Position numbers and translations under genes: made by a program. The notes under the pieces were generated by a model. The model searched no databases and was not told the DNA's origin. It saw only the letters and a program-made list of their open reading frames with translations. From positions 1,712,246-1,776,245 of the forward strand of contig VXAY01004756.1 of NCBI GenBank assembly GCA_013399855.1: 64,000 nucleotides of DNA. Direction: 5' to 3'. Below, piece by piece: positions 1 to 12,299 of this stretch. The stretch comes from Oxyruncus cristatus. Its lineage: Eukaryota > Chordata > Aves > Passeriformes > Cotingidae. Numbering within the stretch: the first letter of the stretch is position 1; the number at the start of each line of letters is the position of its first letter.

Positions 1-2660
1 TTTTTTTTTCAACTGCTGGTGTGTGAAATCCCAGATAACGGAGCCAAACGCAGGGAAAGTTCAGGGCTGCTTTACGAGGCTGTTTTATCAAAAATTCTGA
101 TCTACAAAGCCATGAACACACAAATTCATGGCTGTGGGATGAGGTCAGTGAAACCACACCCATTCCCTCGACAGACCTTGCTTTCCCTTTAGTGGACGGT
201 TTTCCACGGGCTGCAGAAATATGCCCTGTTGGACGAGCAGCGCTTGCCCTCGGGTTGGATGCAATGCCAAGTAAATCAGGAATTCTCTGCACATTGTGTG
301 CGCTCAAGACACATTATCTGTGAGTTTTGGAGGTGAAGTCCCTCCCTAATGAAAGTCAGCTGAGCAGGAACGAGCCTGGAAACACCAGCAGGAACGCTGA
401 GGGATAATGACAAGGCAGGTTTGGCGCAGGGGGGGAACCGTGAAACGGAATAACCACAGTGAAGATTTCCAGAGGAAAAAAATGTTGGAGGGAAAGTGTG
501 TGACACCAGGAACGGGGAGGAATGGCAAACACATGTCAAGCAGCACGTTTTATTTACCTTTGATTAGCATGTCTTCCTAGGAGAAGGTTAAATACTCCAG
601 GAGAGGGATGGGATTTTCCTTATGTTAACTAATCCAGACAAAAGTGAGCGGAGATTTGCTTTCTTCAGCATTCATTGATATTAATTGCTTTATTGAACTA
701 GCTGTGGGAACATGGATTTCCCAATGCCAGCATAAAGGATCATTATTTATAAGCTAACTGATCCCACAAATTCTACACTTAGCTCAACATTTCCTTTGGA
801 AACGCTGAAAGAATCTTTTAAAAAATCATTATATTTCATACTTTACACTAAGGCACACCAGCTAAATGCTACAGGTTTTCCAGGAAAAGAAAAGCAAGTT
901 TTTAAGGTTCACATAACAGACTCCAAATCAGCTCTGAAATGCTGCATATTATTACATTTTTCCTCCCGTTAGTTTTCATCCCCTCCCTTTTCCCCTTACT
1001 TACAGGTGTCCTTAGTTACAGCCATCAGTAAAAACAAAACACATATGCAGGCTATAAATCTGTATTTGTGTACTAATTCATAAGAGTAAAATATCTTCAG
1101 TTGCTCCTTCCAATTTCCTTTCCCTGCTCAAATCATAATTGTGCTGCGATATTTTGGGGCTTAAGCTTTCAGGAACTCGATTTTGTCCCAAAAGGTTGGT
1201 TACATGAAGACCTGCGAGTGTGGGTTCTGGCTTCAAGCGAATATATTTAGCAGGAGAGACTTCCAAGCACAATAAAAGTGACTAAATAAACACTGCAAAC
1301 TTTAATCAGAGAACCCAAGTTGTCCCTGTAACCATTTGGAGATGGATATGGATGACTCAGCCCGTCAGAGCTCATGAGAAAATACACCACAACAGCCAGT
1401 GACATCAAATTATGTTTCTCTAGGACCAAGAAGTGAATAAATTTGAAGGAGAAACCGAGAATGAATGTCAAGTTCTTTTGTTCTAATATATCCCAGCAAT
1501 GCTTATGGAATTGCTGCAGTTTAGCTCAACTTTGCTGTTTTAAGATCAGTTTTGGGGGCTTTATGTGCTGTTTTAAATCATAGCTGAGCTAAACGTGGTA
1601 TGCAAATTGCAAAGTCATAAATGTTTGTTTTATTTATATTCCTTCCTCTTTATATCACAATCAGAATCCTTCACCAAAGGCCCCAAAAGCAATCATTTTT
1701 GGCATAGTTTAGATGCCAGATATATAATCTCCAAAGGAAGAACTGGGACCTATATTACAGTTGCAATCATTCAGTCCAAGAAAGAAAAGAGCACTTTTAG
1801 TGGCCTGAAAAAAAAGCAAAATATCCTCGGAGAAGACAATCTTGACTAGAAAGGTTATGTTATTAAGTTAAAGCAGATGCAAAGGTGAGAAAACTTTTTG
1901 GCTGGGGTGAGAAAAACTCCAGGATACTGAGCTTACGTTTGAGGATCTTTGTCCAGGTGAGATACCTGTAGCTTTGCCTTCTTCATGCAAAAAGAATTAC
2001 TAAGAACTAGATATTTGACAGAGATATTATTTACAATTTATGAAGGAAAAGTGCCCTGTGGTTGTGTTCACAATCAAAGCCTGGACTTGATAAACCTTGG
2101 CTTAAACAGATGCCACTGGCTGCTGCTCCAAAGCTCTTCAGGGAATAAAGTGAGCAACATGTGAAGGCAAACATGTCCATTAAGTTTCTAGTGGAGTAAC
2201 CAGTTGTAAAGATGGAATTCTGAAACTTTTCAATACTAAGGAGACCAAAAAAAACAACCTCCAGAAGACAGGACTTGAGTACACGCGACAACCAGGATGT
2301 GATACGTTGTGACATAAAATGTCTGGGAATTGAGAGGAAAAAAAGAGCTTGGAGGGCTTTGAGAGAGAAGAGCAAAGCAAAATACCCAGAAACTACCAGC
2401 GTGCAAAAAGGAGCCAACAGTTATATGGGCAAGAAACCTAGATTTAGAAAGTCAAACAGTTGTGCCTAACGACTGCTAGGGAGAGAACCTACAAAGAGAA
2501 ATGGAAATACGGTATTAAAAGGGGGCAAGTGCTAAATAAACATGAAAAAGTATAATTAAGGGCAACAATTTGCTTACCCAATGCATAATAGGACAAAATA
2601 AGGTATGGTTCTAAAATTTTATGTGAAGAAAGATGTCTCATAGCTCTCATTTTAACACAA
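1..2660. other. AT-rich unique sequence, no gene seen
   Basis: This is non-repetitive, AT-rich sequence. The open frames here are short, lie on both strands and resemble no protein family I know. There is no CpG cluster and no convincing exon. It is best read as intergenic or intronic DNA. Confidence 0.6.
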
Positions 2661-2800
2661 TCATGGAATCATAAAATGGTTTAGGGCCTTAAAGATCATC
2701 TTGTTCCACCCCCTGCCATGGGCAGGGACAACTTCCACTAGACCAGGTTGCTGCAATCCCTGTCCAACCTGACCTTGAACACTTCCAGGGTTGGGGCAAA
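2661..2800 (-). mobile_element. CR1: CR1 LINE, 3' end fragment
   Basis: The plus strand opens with TCATGGAATCATAAAATGG, the reverse complement of a CR1 3' tail. It continues with a CCCCTGCCATGGGCAGGGAC block and then the 'CCAGGTTGCTGC...CCAACCTGACC' block. The copy is about 140 bp, heavily 5'-truncated and diverged. It carries no coding capacity. Confidence 0.92.
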
Positions 2801-3963
2801 CAATAGTTCTTCTTAGAAATCCAAAATATGAAACGAAATTTCAAGTTTTGCTATCAAAGCATTTAATATTAAGCCACTACCACAAAGGAGAGGAAGCACT
2901 TAGGAGTCTCCTCTGTGCTATTTCCAAGATTTTTTAGTTCTTTCCTGTGTTCCCGTAGCTGTTCCCTTTTGCAGAGTATTCCAGGGTTTCAGAATCCATT
3001 AAATTGAAGGTTTAATGAGTTCGTGTTGCCAATACATGGCTTAGCTTAGTATTATTTGTGTTTACTTATGCATGTGTACACACACACACACACACACACT
3101 GTAAACCTGGAGAATGATCCATGGCCTGCTAAGGTGGAACTGGTCACACTTTGTGTTCAATCAAAGCATTCAAAGGAAATTCCCCCCCCCAAAAAAAAAT
3201 CTTTAAATCTTTCACTGGAATTGGGCTGGCATGGAAAATCGTGTTCATATTGTACTCATTTGTGGTCTGCTGCTCAGGAATTTTAACTGATGACAATTCA
3301 AAGATAAATTTGCTTTAAAAATAAATGATGAAAAATAACTGGCTTCTCTGGCTCTTATTTCATAATCTCCAAAGTATGTTCAGATTTATATAATTACAGT
3401 AGAAAATAGAAATCTAAAAATGAAATCCGGTTTCACATTAGAGCAGCCGGAATTAATAGGATTCTTCTTTCAATTCCTTTGTTTTCTGCTGGAGAACCAA
3501 ACTCCACCGTGAGTGGGGAAATCATGGCGTTCTGCCCTGTTTGGGCTGTGATTGATGCCGTGGCATGGGAGCTCCAGGCTTCTCAACTTCTCTGAGCTGA
3601 GAAGATAATCAGTGGGAAGCCCATTACACGTGCTCACAACTGGGCAGGTACTTTACTGAGCTAACGCTCAGAGTTGGGACACTTTGGACAATTTTTACGT
3701 CTATTTGTAGCCTCTAAATGTGCCTTTCAGCCACTCAGTCCCTTGTTTGATTTACATGTAAAAAGACTTTTTTTCTTTCCATCACGCAGCAATAATTTGG
3801 AAGCTGAAGGTGTTATAATGCAGCTCAAAGATAGGAAAAAGAGCCAAGGCAGCTTAAATATCATCCTGCTGAGTCAGGTGGAGGGCCTAAGGTCTGACTG
3901 CAACCTTAAAATCAGCTGGATCTCTGGAGGACAGAAAATTGCCTTGCTGGACATGGAGCTGGA
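2801..3963. other. unique sequence with a CA microsatellite
   Basis: No gene is recognised. The stretch contains a CA repeat and a C9A9 run (3182-3199). Near 3785 (+) a T-rich tract ends in CACGCAG, followed by an open frame of about 40 codons that reads on into the CR1 copy. There is no good donor, so I do not call an exon. Confidence 0.5.
3078..3099. repeat. (CA)n microsatellite
   Basis: About eleven uninterrupted AC dinucleotides preceded by TGTGT. This is a simple tandem repeat, probably polymorphic in length. Confidence 0.95.
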
Positions 3964-4461
3964 CAGTCATCCAGCTCTGGGGCCCAGCGCAGGAAGGACA
4001 TGGAGCTGCTGGAGAGAGTCCAGAGGAGGCACCAAGATATCAGAGGGATGGAGCAGCTCTGCTGGGAGGAAAGGCTGAGAGAATTGGAATTGTTCAGCCT
4101 GGAAAAGAGAAGGCTTTGGGGTGACCTAATTGAGCCTGAAGGGACCTTGAAAGAAAGATGGAGAGAGACAATTTACAAGGGCCTGGAGTGACAGGACAAG
4201 GGGGAACGGCTTCAACCTGGCAGAGAGTAGGTTTAGATTGGATATTGGGAAGAAATTCTTGGCTGTGAGGGTGGGGAGGCCCTGGCACAGGTTGCCCAGA
4301 GAAGCTGTGGCTGCCCCTGGATCCCTGGAAGTGTCCAAGGCCAGGTTGGATGGAGCTCTGAGCAACCTGGGCTAGTGAGAGGTGTCCCTGCCCGTGGCAG
4401 GGGTTGGGAAGGAGATGAGCTTCAAGGTCCCTTCCCACCCAAACCATTCTGATTCTCATGA
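3964..4461 (+). mobile_element. CR1: CR1 LINE, 3' fragment with ORF2 C-terminal remnant
   Basis: About 500 bp of CR1 in sense orientation. The frame at 4000-4191 preserves the C-terminal part of the CR1 ORF2 protein (endonuclease/reverse transcriptase), with a [12 protein letters not shown] block followed by EERLREL and FSLEKRR. It then breaks down with a frameshift and insertion around 4140-4190. The 3' UTR follows, with the CAGAGAAGCTGTGGCTGCCC and TGGATCCCTGGAAGTGTCC blocks, and ends in CCATTCTGATTCTCATGA. It is 5'-truncated and dead. Confidence 0.95.
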
Positions 4462-5972
4462 ATTTATGAAGGTTTCACTAATTTCCTCAAAACTAAGGGT
4501 GGCCAAACCTATTTCTAGTGTCAATATTCTTCCTAATCCAAATTCAAACTTGCTTTATAGTCTGCTTATTACAGACCCTGCCCCCAAATTAAAATACACC
4601 TTGTCCCTCTCCTACTAAAGACCTTTACAAAAGCTGACAATACCATATGTAAGTTGCCTTTATCTTTTCTATCCATTGTTACCAATGTCTAGACATCCCA
4701 TAACTTGCTACAAGCTTCAGGGATGTTCCAAGAAATACGAAATATAAGAAATTAATTTGCAGAGCCAAAAAACCTGTAGCTAAGTCATGTGGGGCAGTTT
4801 GTTGCTCCTCTGAGTAGCTTTAATACAATGATGCTCACACCTGAAAGGGAAAGGAAGCACAGTTCGAACATGGAATTAGAGTCAGATTTCACAAATAGTC
4901 ACCAATGTGCTCCAGCTCAACTCTAAAATCATTCATTGGGCCTCTGCTCTTTCACCAGCTCTGAGGTGTTTGGGTGAAATGTAAATTTGGTATGAATTTA
5001 TAAAATCAACAGCTGGTGCCAATAGAGACGTGGAGACAAAATGATCAGTTTCAGAAGGATAACCCCTCAATTAAAAAAAACCTAAACCCAAACCGAACAA
5101 ATAGAAATGTTTCTCTGCCTCTACCAACTTAAATTTTCAGACTTCCAAGCAAACACAATGAAAATTTCACTGAAATTATCATCCATGGGATTGCATCTTT
5201 CTCCTTGCTTGTAGGACCTGCAGAAACTCTGTGTGTTGCCACCCTTCTCCTCCCATCCCATCAACCCCTTTACCAGCTTTATATCACAATATTGCACCTC
5301 TCCCTCTGTACTACCCAGTGCTTCTCCAGCAATGTCACCCCACAGGTGACATCCATCCCCTCCCTGCCCCTCCTGCCCTCATCCAGATTTATGTCACGTG
5401 TGGTCCAAGGCCTTCTTCTCCCATTTTTCCGTGTCTGTGACTTCCGTGGTGGCAGGAGGGAATCAGCTTTCTGATGAATGGTTTCACAGATGAACATGCA
5501 TTCATTTATTGACACATTTTAAAATAATTGAGACCTGCTAAGCTGCATACAAGGCTTGATATATGATATGATATATGATACGGACATCATAGGATTGACT
5601 GGATGATCTACAAATGTAAGTCACCACTCATTCCTTGTCATGTTCACTATTCTGTCTAGTTTTTCACCAGATTATTTGAATCAGGGTCGCTGTCTTCATG
5701 TGTGTTTTTATAGGTTTTACCACAATAGGAATCTGACATAAATTACAGTCTTGGGATTGCCAGCAATTTTGTTAATAATAACTGCAATAATAAAGCAAAA
5801 CAATTCCTTGTGGTGGGCTAATCTTTTAAGCTGTAAAAGCCTGGATTGATTACTGAGTACTAACTCATCTCTGCTGCATGAGGAGGATTGAATAGTTTTC
5901 TGGACACCAAAAGTAAAGACTGAAATTTAAAACTCCTCGGCACGTGCATCCAGCTCCAGGCAGAGTGGAATT
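4462..5972. other. unique sequence, no gene seen
   Basis: AT-rich intergenic-type sequence. A pyrimidine-rich tract ending in TTGTAG near 5213 resembles a plus-strand splice acceptor, but no matching donor or coding signal follows. A perfect 12-bp tandem repeat (TGATATATGATA twice) lies at 5557-5580. Confidence 0.5.
5557..5580. repeat. perfect 12-bp tandem duplication
   Basis: TGATATATGATA occurs twice back to back. The unit itself is partly palindromic. This is small-scale slippage with no inferred function. Confidence 0.9.
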
Positions 5973-6475
5973 CCATAGAGTCATAGAATGGTGTGGGTTG
6001 GAAGGAGCCTTAAAGGTCTTCTAGTCCAACACCCCTACAATGAACAGGAGCATCTTGCTCTAAGCCCCGTCCAACCCGACGTTGGACACTCCCAGGGATC
6101 CAGGGGCAGCCACAGCTTCTCTGCCCAACCTGGGCCAGGGCCTCCCCACCCTCCCAGCCAGCAATTCCTTCCCAATCTCCCATCTCTCTCTGCCCTCTGG
6201 CAGTGGGAAGCCATTCCCTGTGTCCTGTCCCTCTATCCCTTGTCCCCAGTCCCTCTCCAGCTCTCCTGGAGCCCCTTTAGGCCGTACAAGGGGCTCTCAG
6301 CTCTCCCTGGAGCCTTCTCTTCCCCAGGCTGAACACCCCCAAATCTCTCAGCCTTTCCTCACAGCAGAGGTGCTTCGTCCCTCTGACCATCTTTGTGGCC
6401 CTCCTTGGAACCCACTCCAGCAGATCCAGGTCTTTCCTGTGCTGAGGACCCCAGAGCTGGACACACCAGTACCTT
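5973..6475 (-). mobile_element. CR1: CR1 LINE, about 500-bp 3' fragment
   Basis: The plus strand begins TCCATAGAGTCATAGAATGG, the inverted CR1 tail, and runs through the 3' UTR into ORF2. Read on the minus strand, 6277-6498 still encodes pieces of the reverse transcriptase C-terminus (EERLRDLGVFSLGKRRLQG). A stretch from about 6100 to 6280 is nearly identical to the CR1 copy at 8.4-8.7 kb, so both belong to one fairly young subfamily. Confidence 0.95.
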
Positions 6476-8380
6476 AAAGGTACAGTAATAGAATTCAAAA
6501 GGCCTTGTCAAATCGGAGAAAAGACCTAAAAATTCCATTTGATGAAAGAAGAAAATATACAAATGTTATAGTCAGTGAGGAATAATCAAGGTATTAAATG
6601 CAGAATGGGGAATGTTCTGCTGAGACGGAAGTTCTGGGTGACAGTTGCACAAATCAGAAAATAAAATGTTATCCTACTGTAGAAGAAAGCTGCATAACCC
6701 CTCAGGGTCTTGCATATGGATACAACTGGAAATAATGTGGAAAAACCTGCTGCATTTTTGGCCTGGATAATACTTGGCCCAGCTGTAGTTCCTTACACAG
6801 TCGTTAAATACGCAGGATAAGAAAGATGTGGACAAATTGGAGAGAAACTAAAAGAGTGAGAATGATAAGCATGTAGAAAAACAAAATTTCAAGGGAAAAA
6901 AGAAAAGGTAAGGAAGCAGGATTGTTTACTCTATAAAAGAAGAGACTGGGGGAAAACTGCACATAAAAATATGGCTGATATGAAAAAAAATGGAAGGGAA
7001 ATTAATTGTTATCGTTGACAATTCTGGGCAGGAAAAACCAGGAGTCCATTGAAATTGCAGCAAAGGGCAGTGGGGTGAGATACAGTGAAAAATCTCATGG
7101 ACATGTTACTAAAAAAATAAAATAATAATTAATAAATAAAAGAAAAATAAATAAAAATAAAATAATAAAATAATGAAATTAAATTAAATAAAATGTAATA
7201 AAATGTAATAAAATGTAATAAAATAAAATAAAATAAAATAAAATAAAATAAAATAAAATAAAATAAAATAAAATAACAGTGTTAGTGGAGATACCTGAAC
7301 TGGATCTTCACATACGGCTTATTTAGTAAATCATGTGTCAATGCCCAGTTGATTGCCCAGTGACAGTGAGAATAAAAAAAGTAAACCACCACCACCAAAC
7401 TCTGGTAATTTTCTCTGGTGAAAAAAGAAAAAAAAAAAAAAGAAGTATTTGGCTGTATAGAAAAAATACCACCTTGGAAATGAGAAACATTTTGCACAAT
7501 TTCATTAGGATTTACATCCTTTAATGTGAGATAGATTTAAAATCTATTTTTAACCAAAGAATCTTATTAAAGTAAGAAGATTGCCTGGTTTACTACTTGT
7601 AGTTGTTTCAAGCAGTGGTGGCTGATGATGCTCTTTATAAACAATAAGGAATAAATTTAAACAAGCTAAAAGATGTTTAATGTAAAAAAATAAAAAACCT
7701 GCAGCTTGAGAAAAAAAAAATATGTTGTTGTGGATTGCATATTTTACATGCAATTTATGCTGCAGTTTCTCTTCATTAACCACATCTCGCAGATTTTTCA
7801 AAGCACCAGCATGAATATTATTAACATGTGTTAAAAATGTGTTTAAAGTAATGTATGAAGCTGTGTATTTAAAGAAAAAAGTTTAGGTATAATGAACAAG
7901 GGTGTCTGTGCATTATATATTGGTTTGTGGGTGTGTTGATATATAAACCAGGCTCTGCGTGCACAAATGCACATATATATTGCTTTAGAGCTGGTGTTTT
8001 AATTAAACTGAACTAGACCTTAACAAGAACATCCAATTCATAATTCTTTCTGTTCTAGAGATTCTTATTAGTTAAAGCAGATATAATCCATTCTGGAATG
8101 TGACATGTAGAAACTGCCAGAATCTCCTTTTGTTTTATTTCTTTCCTTACCATTGGTTCCCTTCTACCACAGGAATCTCAGGAAATGCCCAGTAGCCTTT
8201 GGGTTTTTTTCTGCAGTGCAACCTGTTTGTGTGCATCTTCCAAAACTCGGTAGCAGGGTATTGATAGAAATGATTGATAATGGCAGACACAGGTCTTGAA
8301 AATGACAAAAATCAAAAACTTACAGTTTGAGCAACTAAAAACACCCAATATCGTCAGATCATTCTGCTCCTGGTAACATT
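6476..8380. other. AT-rich unique sequence with simple repeats
   Basis: No gene is recognised. It holds the AAAAT microsatellite at 7111-7275, a poly(A)-rich run near 7423-7444 and otherwise AT-rich sequence with stops in all frames. Confidence 0.6.
7111..7275. repeat. (AAAAT)n microsatellite with a nested 10-mer
   Basis: About 165 bp of A-rich sequence matures from irregular AATAA units into pure AAAAT/AAATA pentamers at the 3' side. At about 7190-7222 a TAATAAAATG 10-mer recurs about three times, a higher-order unit derived from the pentamer. No CR1 or other recognised element abuts it. Confidence 0.93.
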
Positions 8381-8722
8381 TCATAGAGTCCTACAACGGT
8401 TTGGGCTGGAAGGGACCTTAAAGATCATCCAAAAGATTGAAAGATCATCTAAATCCACCCCCTGCCATGGGCAGGGACACCTTCCACCAGCCCAGGTTGC
8501 TCCAACCTGGTCTTGGACACTTCCAGGGATCCGGGGCAGCCACAGCTTCTCTGCCCAACCTGGGCCAGGGCCTCCCCACCCTCCCAGCCAGCAATTCCTT
8601 CCCACTATCCCATCTCTCCCTGCCCTCTGGCAGTGGGAAGCCATTCCCTGTGTCCTGTCCCTCCATCCCCTGTCCCCAGTCCCTCTCCAGCCCTGCAAGG
8701 CACTCTCAGGTCTCCCTGTGAC
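8381..8722 (-). mobile_element. CR1: CR1 LINE 3' fragment with internal duplication
   Basis: The inverted CR1 tail (TCATAGAGTCCTACAACGG) is followed by the usual CCCTGCCATGGGCAGGG and CAGCCACAGCTTCTCTG blocks. Near 8421-8450 a segment around AAAGATCATC is duplicated (about 20 bp). Near 8500 the copy lacks the roughly 11 bp that normally separate GTTGCTCC from AACCTGG, as does the copy at 53.25 kb. It closely matches the 5.97-kb copy. Confidence 0.95.
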
Positions 8723-10288
8723 ATCAGGCTCACACATAATATTCTGAAGTAGCATCTTTTTGTCATTTTAGGTGAAGGTCTGTGAAAGACACTCAGCACT
8801 GATTACATTTACTCCTGCTGCTGTAAATGGGAGTATTATTAGGTGAACAGAGCATTTTCACAAATCCTATGCTCCTGCCTAATGTCAAGGACCAGCCTAA
8901 ACTCTTCATCAGTGCCATGCTGGGATTTGGCTTGTACTAAATTTTTCAGAGAAAGTAAGAAGTGTCTGTGGGTATTTTCTAACTTTCAATGAAGAAAAAC
9001 AGGATTTTTTTTTTCTTTCCCTTTTTTCTTTTACCTTATCTTTTTCATTTAAGTTCTCATATTTGATATTGGAATCAAAGCTACATGACCAATTCTAATA
9101 CTTCTTTTAAAACCACCTGTGTGTCTATCTTATGTCTAGTTAGGATAATATTAACCAAATGGAAGTTTTAGTGTGATAAGTCCCTATTGATGAGAACTTT
9201 CACTTTGGGACAGACATCTAGTGAAATATTACTTTACTTAAGATTTATATAAAAAATTAGAAAAGTAGAAATTAGTAGAAAAAAGTAGAATTTAGTCCAA
9301 GCAAGGAACAGAAATAATTTTATAGATGTATCACAAGCAAACCATAATTTCCCTTGAAAAAACAGGCTCAGTATAATGAAAAGGACTTAAAAGACGTGCT
9401 CATTTCAAATCCAGCAAAATTCTTCTCCTCCCCGCCCCCAGTTTTCACCAAACTGTTTCTTTACCCCATCTTTTCACTGTGTATCATTTATAGGAAGAGG
9501 TTTGCAGCTCACACTGATATTTATTACGTGTTTATATGTGATTTGGCAGAGTCACAGTGGCATTTCATCAGCTTTCAGCACTGCTCAGTTCACCTGTTGA
9601 GTGTTCATATTCTCCTTCAAGCCACACAACCAGATTTTTTGGCCTTGGCATAATAAGGTTTTAATAATGGTCTGTTCGTTGTCCCAAGAAAGGAAAGGAG
9701 ACTTCCTGCACTTCAAAATTAAAGGTTGTGTGTCTCTGTTAACCAGGCAAGAGGAGCCTTATTATTGTATTATCTGTCCAGTCTCCCCTTACTCTTTATT
9801 TAATAAACAGATTCTTTTTCCTTACAGGCCATAGAAGGACAGCCCACAAATATTGCACCACACCTAAAAATATGTTTAAAAACAGCAGCTAAACAAACTC
9901 AAGGAGGGTTCTTAGGGAGAGCACTGCCCTAAATGCAGGTTGTTTTCTGTAGGAGAAAGGGGAGGGAGGATCTTTTCCTTTTTAACCTTCTAATTATTTT
10001 ATCAACTGGACTTCATGTGTCTATTTTAAAAGTTACTTCCTAAATTTTCAGCTTGTTGGATTTCCCCTTGCAATCGGAGGGTTTGCAGGTTCAGAAACAC
10101 TCCAAGGAAGCGAGGATCCCAGTGGTGGTGCCAAACACCAGAAAGGGATGGCTTTCTTTAAACTGTGGCTTTTAAAGAGGTTTGGCCCCTAAAAGTTTCT
10201 CCTCTTAAAAATATTGGCAGCTCCATGTTGATAAAAATTCAACCAGTAAATAAGTTATTTTGAAGAGGTGCTGACTGTGTGCAAGTGG
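8723..10288. other. AT-rich unique sequence, no gene seen
   Basis: No family is recognised in any frame. A pyrimidine-rich tract ending in TTACAG near 9828 (+) is a possible splice acceptor, but the following sequence has no sustained frame or clear donor. Confidence 0.5.
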
Positions 10289-10512
10289 AATCACGGAATC
10301 ATCCAGGTTGGAAAAGCCCTCCCAGCCCATGGATCCCCCCTGTGCCCGATGCCCCCCCTTGTCCCCCAGCCCAGAGCACTGAGTGCCACGGCCAGGCCTT
10401 CCTTGGGCACCTCCAGGGATGGGAACTCCAAACCTCCCTGGGCATCCCCTTCCAGTGCTTGACAACCCTTTCTGTGAAGAAATTTTTCCTGGAAGAACAG
10501 TTTAAACCAGCT
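10289..10512 (-). mobile_element. CR1: CR1 LINE, 3' fragment of a different subfamily
   Basis: The plus strand starts AATCACGGAATCATCCAGG. It has the 'GGTTGGAAAAGCCCTCCCAG' type of tail, CCAGAGCACTGAGTGCCACG and a TGTGAAGAAATTTTTCCTGG block. This 3' end differs from the CCATGGGCAGGG type and matches the copy at 32.7-33.2 kb. It is about 220 bp, 5'-truncated and non-coding. Confidence 0.92.
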
Positions 10513-11240
10513 ATGACTCTTTAAACTTAGCGGAGTAGCCCTGAAAGTGCTCCTGGTAAAGAGGCTGGGACATCAACTTGGGGCATCCCAAGGCTTTGGG
10601 GGAATGTACACCCTGGATTCAATTCTGAATCCAAAATTTGGGTGTGTTTGCTGTGCAACCAGTTGTGATGCATCCATAACCAGATCCAAAGAGCTGAAAA
10701 AAATGATACATTAATGGTAGTTCTAAAGGAGTGTCAAGGCAGTGCAGCCCTGAGCCAGGCTGTAAAACATCCTGCGCTTCTGGCTCAGTGAACCCTGCTT
10801 CATCCCAAGTAAATCACAGCCCAGAGGGAAAGTCCAGCCCAAATTTAAACACCCAGATTAATGATAGCCCCCAGACTTGTTCAGTTATCTGATTTTCCAT
10901 AGGAACTCAGGCTCGGCTTTATCCCATCCTACTTCAGATGTTTAAAAGTGTTATCTGTGTTAGGCTTGGCTTGGCCTCCCCTGCCATGACCTGGGAAAGG
11001 AAGACTCTCCTAAAGAGTTTCTGGCCATGGATGGATCCAGGAGTTGCATCTCAATGAGTTTATAATGAAGCAAGACGGGGTCTCTTTCCTGGCTCCCAAG
11101 GCAAGGGACATGGTTGGGATCACATCTCCATGGCTGCCTGACCTCCCTGAGAGCAGCCTGGGGTCCATGCTGGGGAAGGAATCTTGTTCCCAGTCAAAAT
11201 TGTTCCAGGGATGGTGCCAACAGCACAGGGGATGAGTAAG
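10513..11240. other. unique sequence, no gene seen
   Basis: Mixed-composition sequence without recognisable coding or repeat content. A GATGAGTAAGTG string near 11232 looks like a splice donor but is joined directly to a CR1 fragment. Confidence 0.5.
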
Positions 11241-11405
11241 TGTTGCCTAGAAAATTGTGGATGCCCCATTCCTGGAAGTGTCCAAGGCCAAGTTGTACAG
11301 GGCTTGGAGCAACCTGGGCTAGTGGAAGGTGGCCCTGCTCAGGGCAGGGAGGAGAACGAGGTGAGCTTTAAGGCCTCTTCCAACCCGAACCATTCTGGGA
11401 TTCTC
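11241..11405 (+). mobile_element. CR1: CR1 LINE, short 3' end
   Basis: Sense-oriented CR1 from the GTTGCC-type block through CCTGGAAGTGTCCAAGGCC and AACCTGGGCTAGTGGAAGG, ending CCATTCTGGGATTCT. Only the 3' UTR remains. It is diverged, with a deletion near 11255 relative to other copies in the window. Confidence 0.92.
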
Positions 11406-12299
11406 TGGCCAAGCATGACCTGGGAAGTTGGCATGAGCAGTGTGAGCATGAGCTGGGATCTCTCTCTGCATAAGGGTGACAGAGGGAAACCAGGGAAACC
11501 AGGACATTTGGGTGACTTAGGTGATCATGCTGATGCATAAACCAAAAACCCTCTGAATTAAGAAAGCACAAACCCCTAATTAATGATAATATTGATAGGA
11601 TAGATTAATACTTTATGATTTCCTCAAAGCTGTGTTGCCTCTGGTAGCCCTGGCCTAGTGTGAATCCCTCAGCAATGCTCTCCTGTTCTGCATCACCCAG
11701 GCAGCAAGATTAGGTCTTGGCTTGAGTAATAAGACAGGATTGCTCAAACCAGGATCCTTCTGAGGCTTTTGAGCTTCAGCATTAAGCCTGAAGTTAAGAC
11801 CAGAAATGAAAGGATATTTATTATCAAACAAGAGCCTTTGATAGTACCAGCTTGGACCCGTGACATGATTTGGAGATGTGACAAGTCCTTTTACACCAAG
11901 ATCTCAGTGCTGCATTGGAGTTGCCTCCTGCCTGCTGCACTACACCCCTGCTTGCTCCGGGGTGATTTATGGGGAAGACATGATCCAAGTCTCTTTTTGT
12001 AACATCCAAATATTTTTCACTGACAAAACAGAGATGAAACCAAAGTTCCCACCAAGCCATAAGCGCAGCAGATCCATTTTCCTTCTCCTACCTTGTTCCA
12101 GATATTGGATATCTTTGCTTCTGGGCCGCAGTTTTATTTATGTAGTTCTGCATTTATGCCCTTTGGATCAGGGACGTGTTCATCCAACAACAAGATAACA
12201 GCCAAAAATAGTGAGTTTTCTCTCTTCTCCCAAGTAGTAATCAAGTCTCTGAGGTCTACATGCAACCCCAAATTCTTGAGCTAAAAGTTGAGGCAGCCT

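Noticed and set aside
3785..3900. Plus-strand acceptor look-alike followed by an open frame
   Set aside because: There is no good donor and the frame runs straight into a CR1 insertion.
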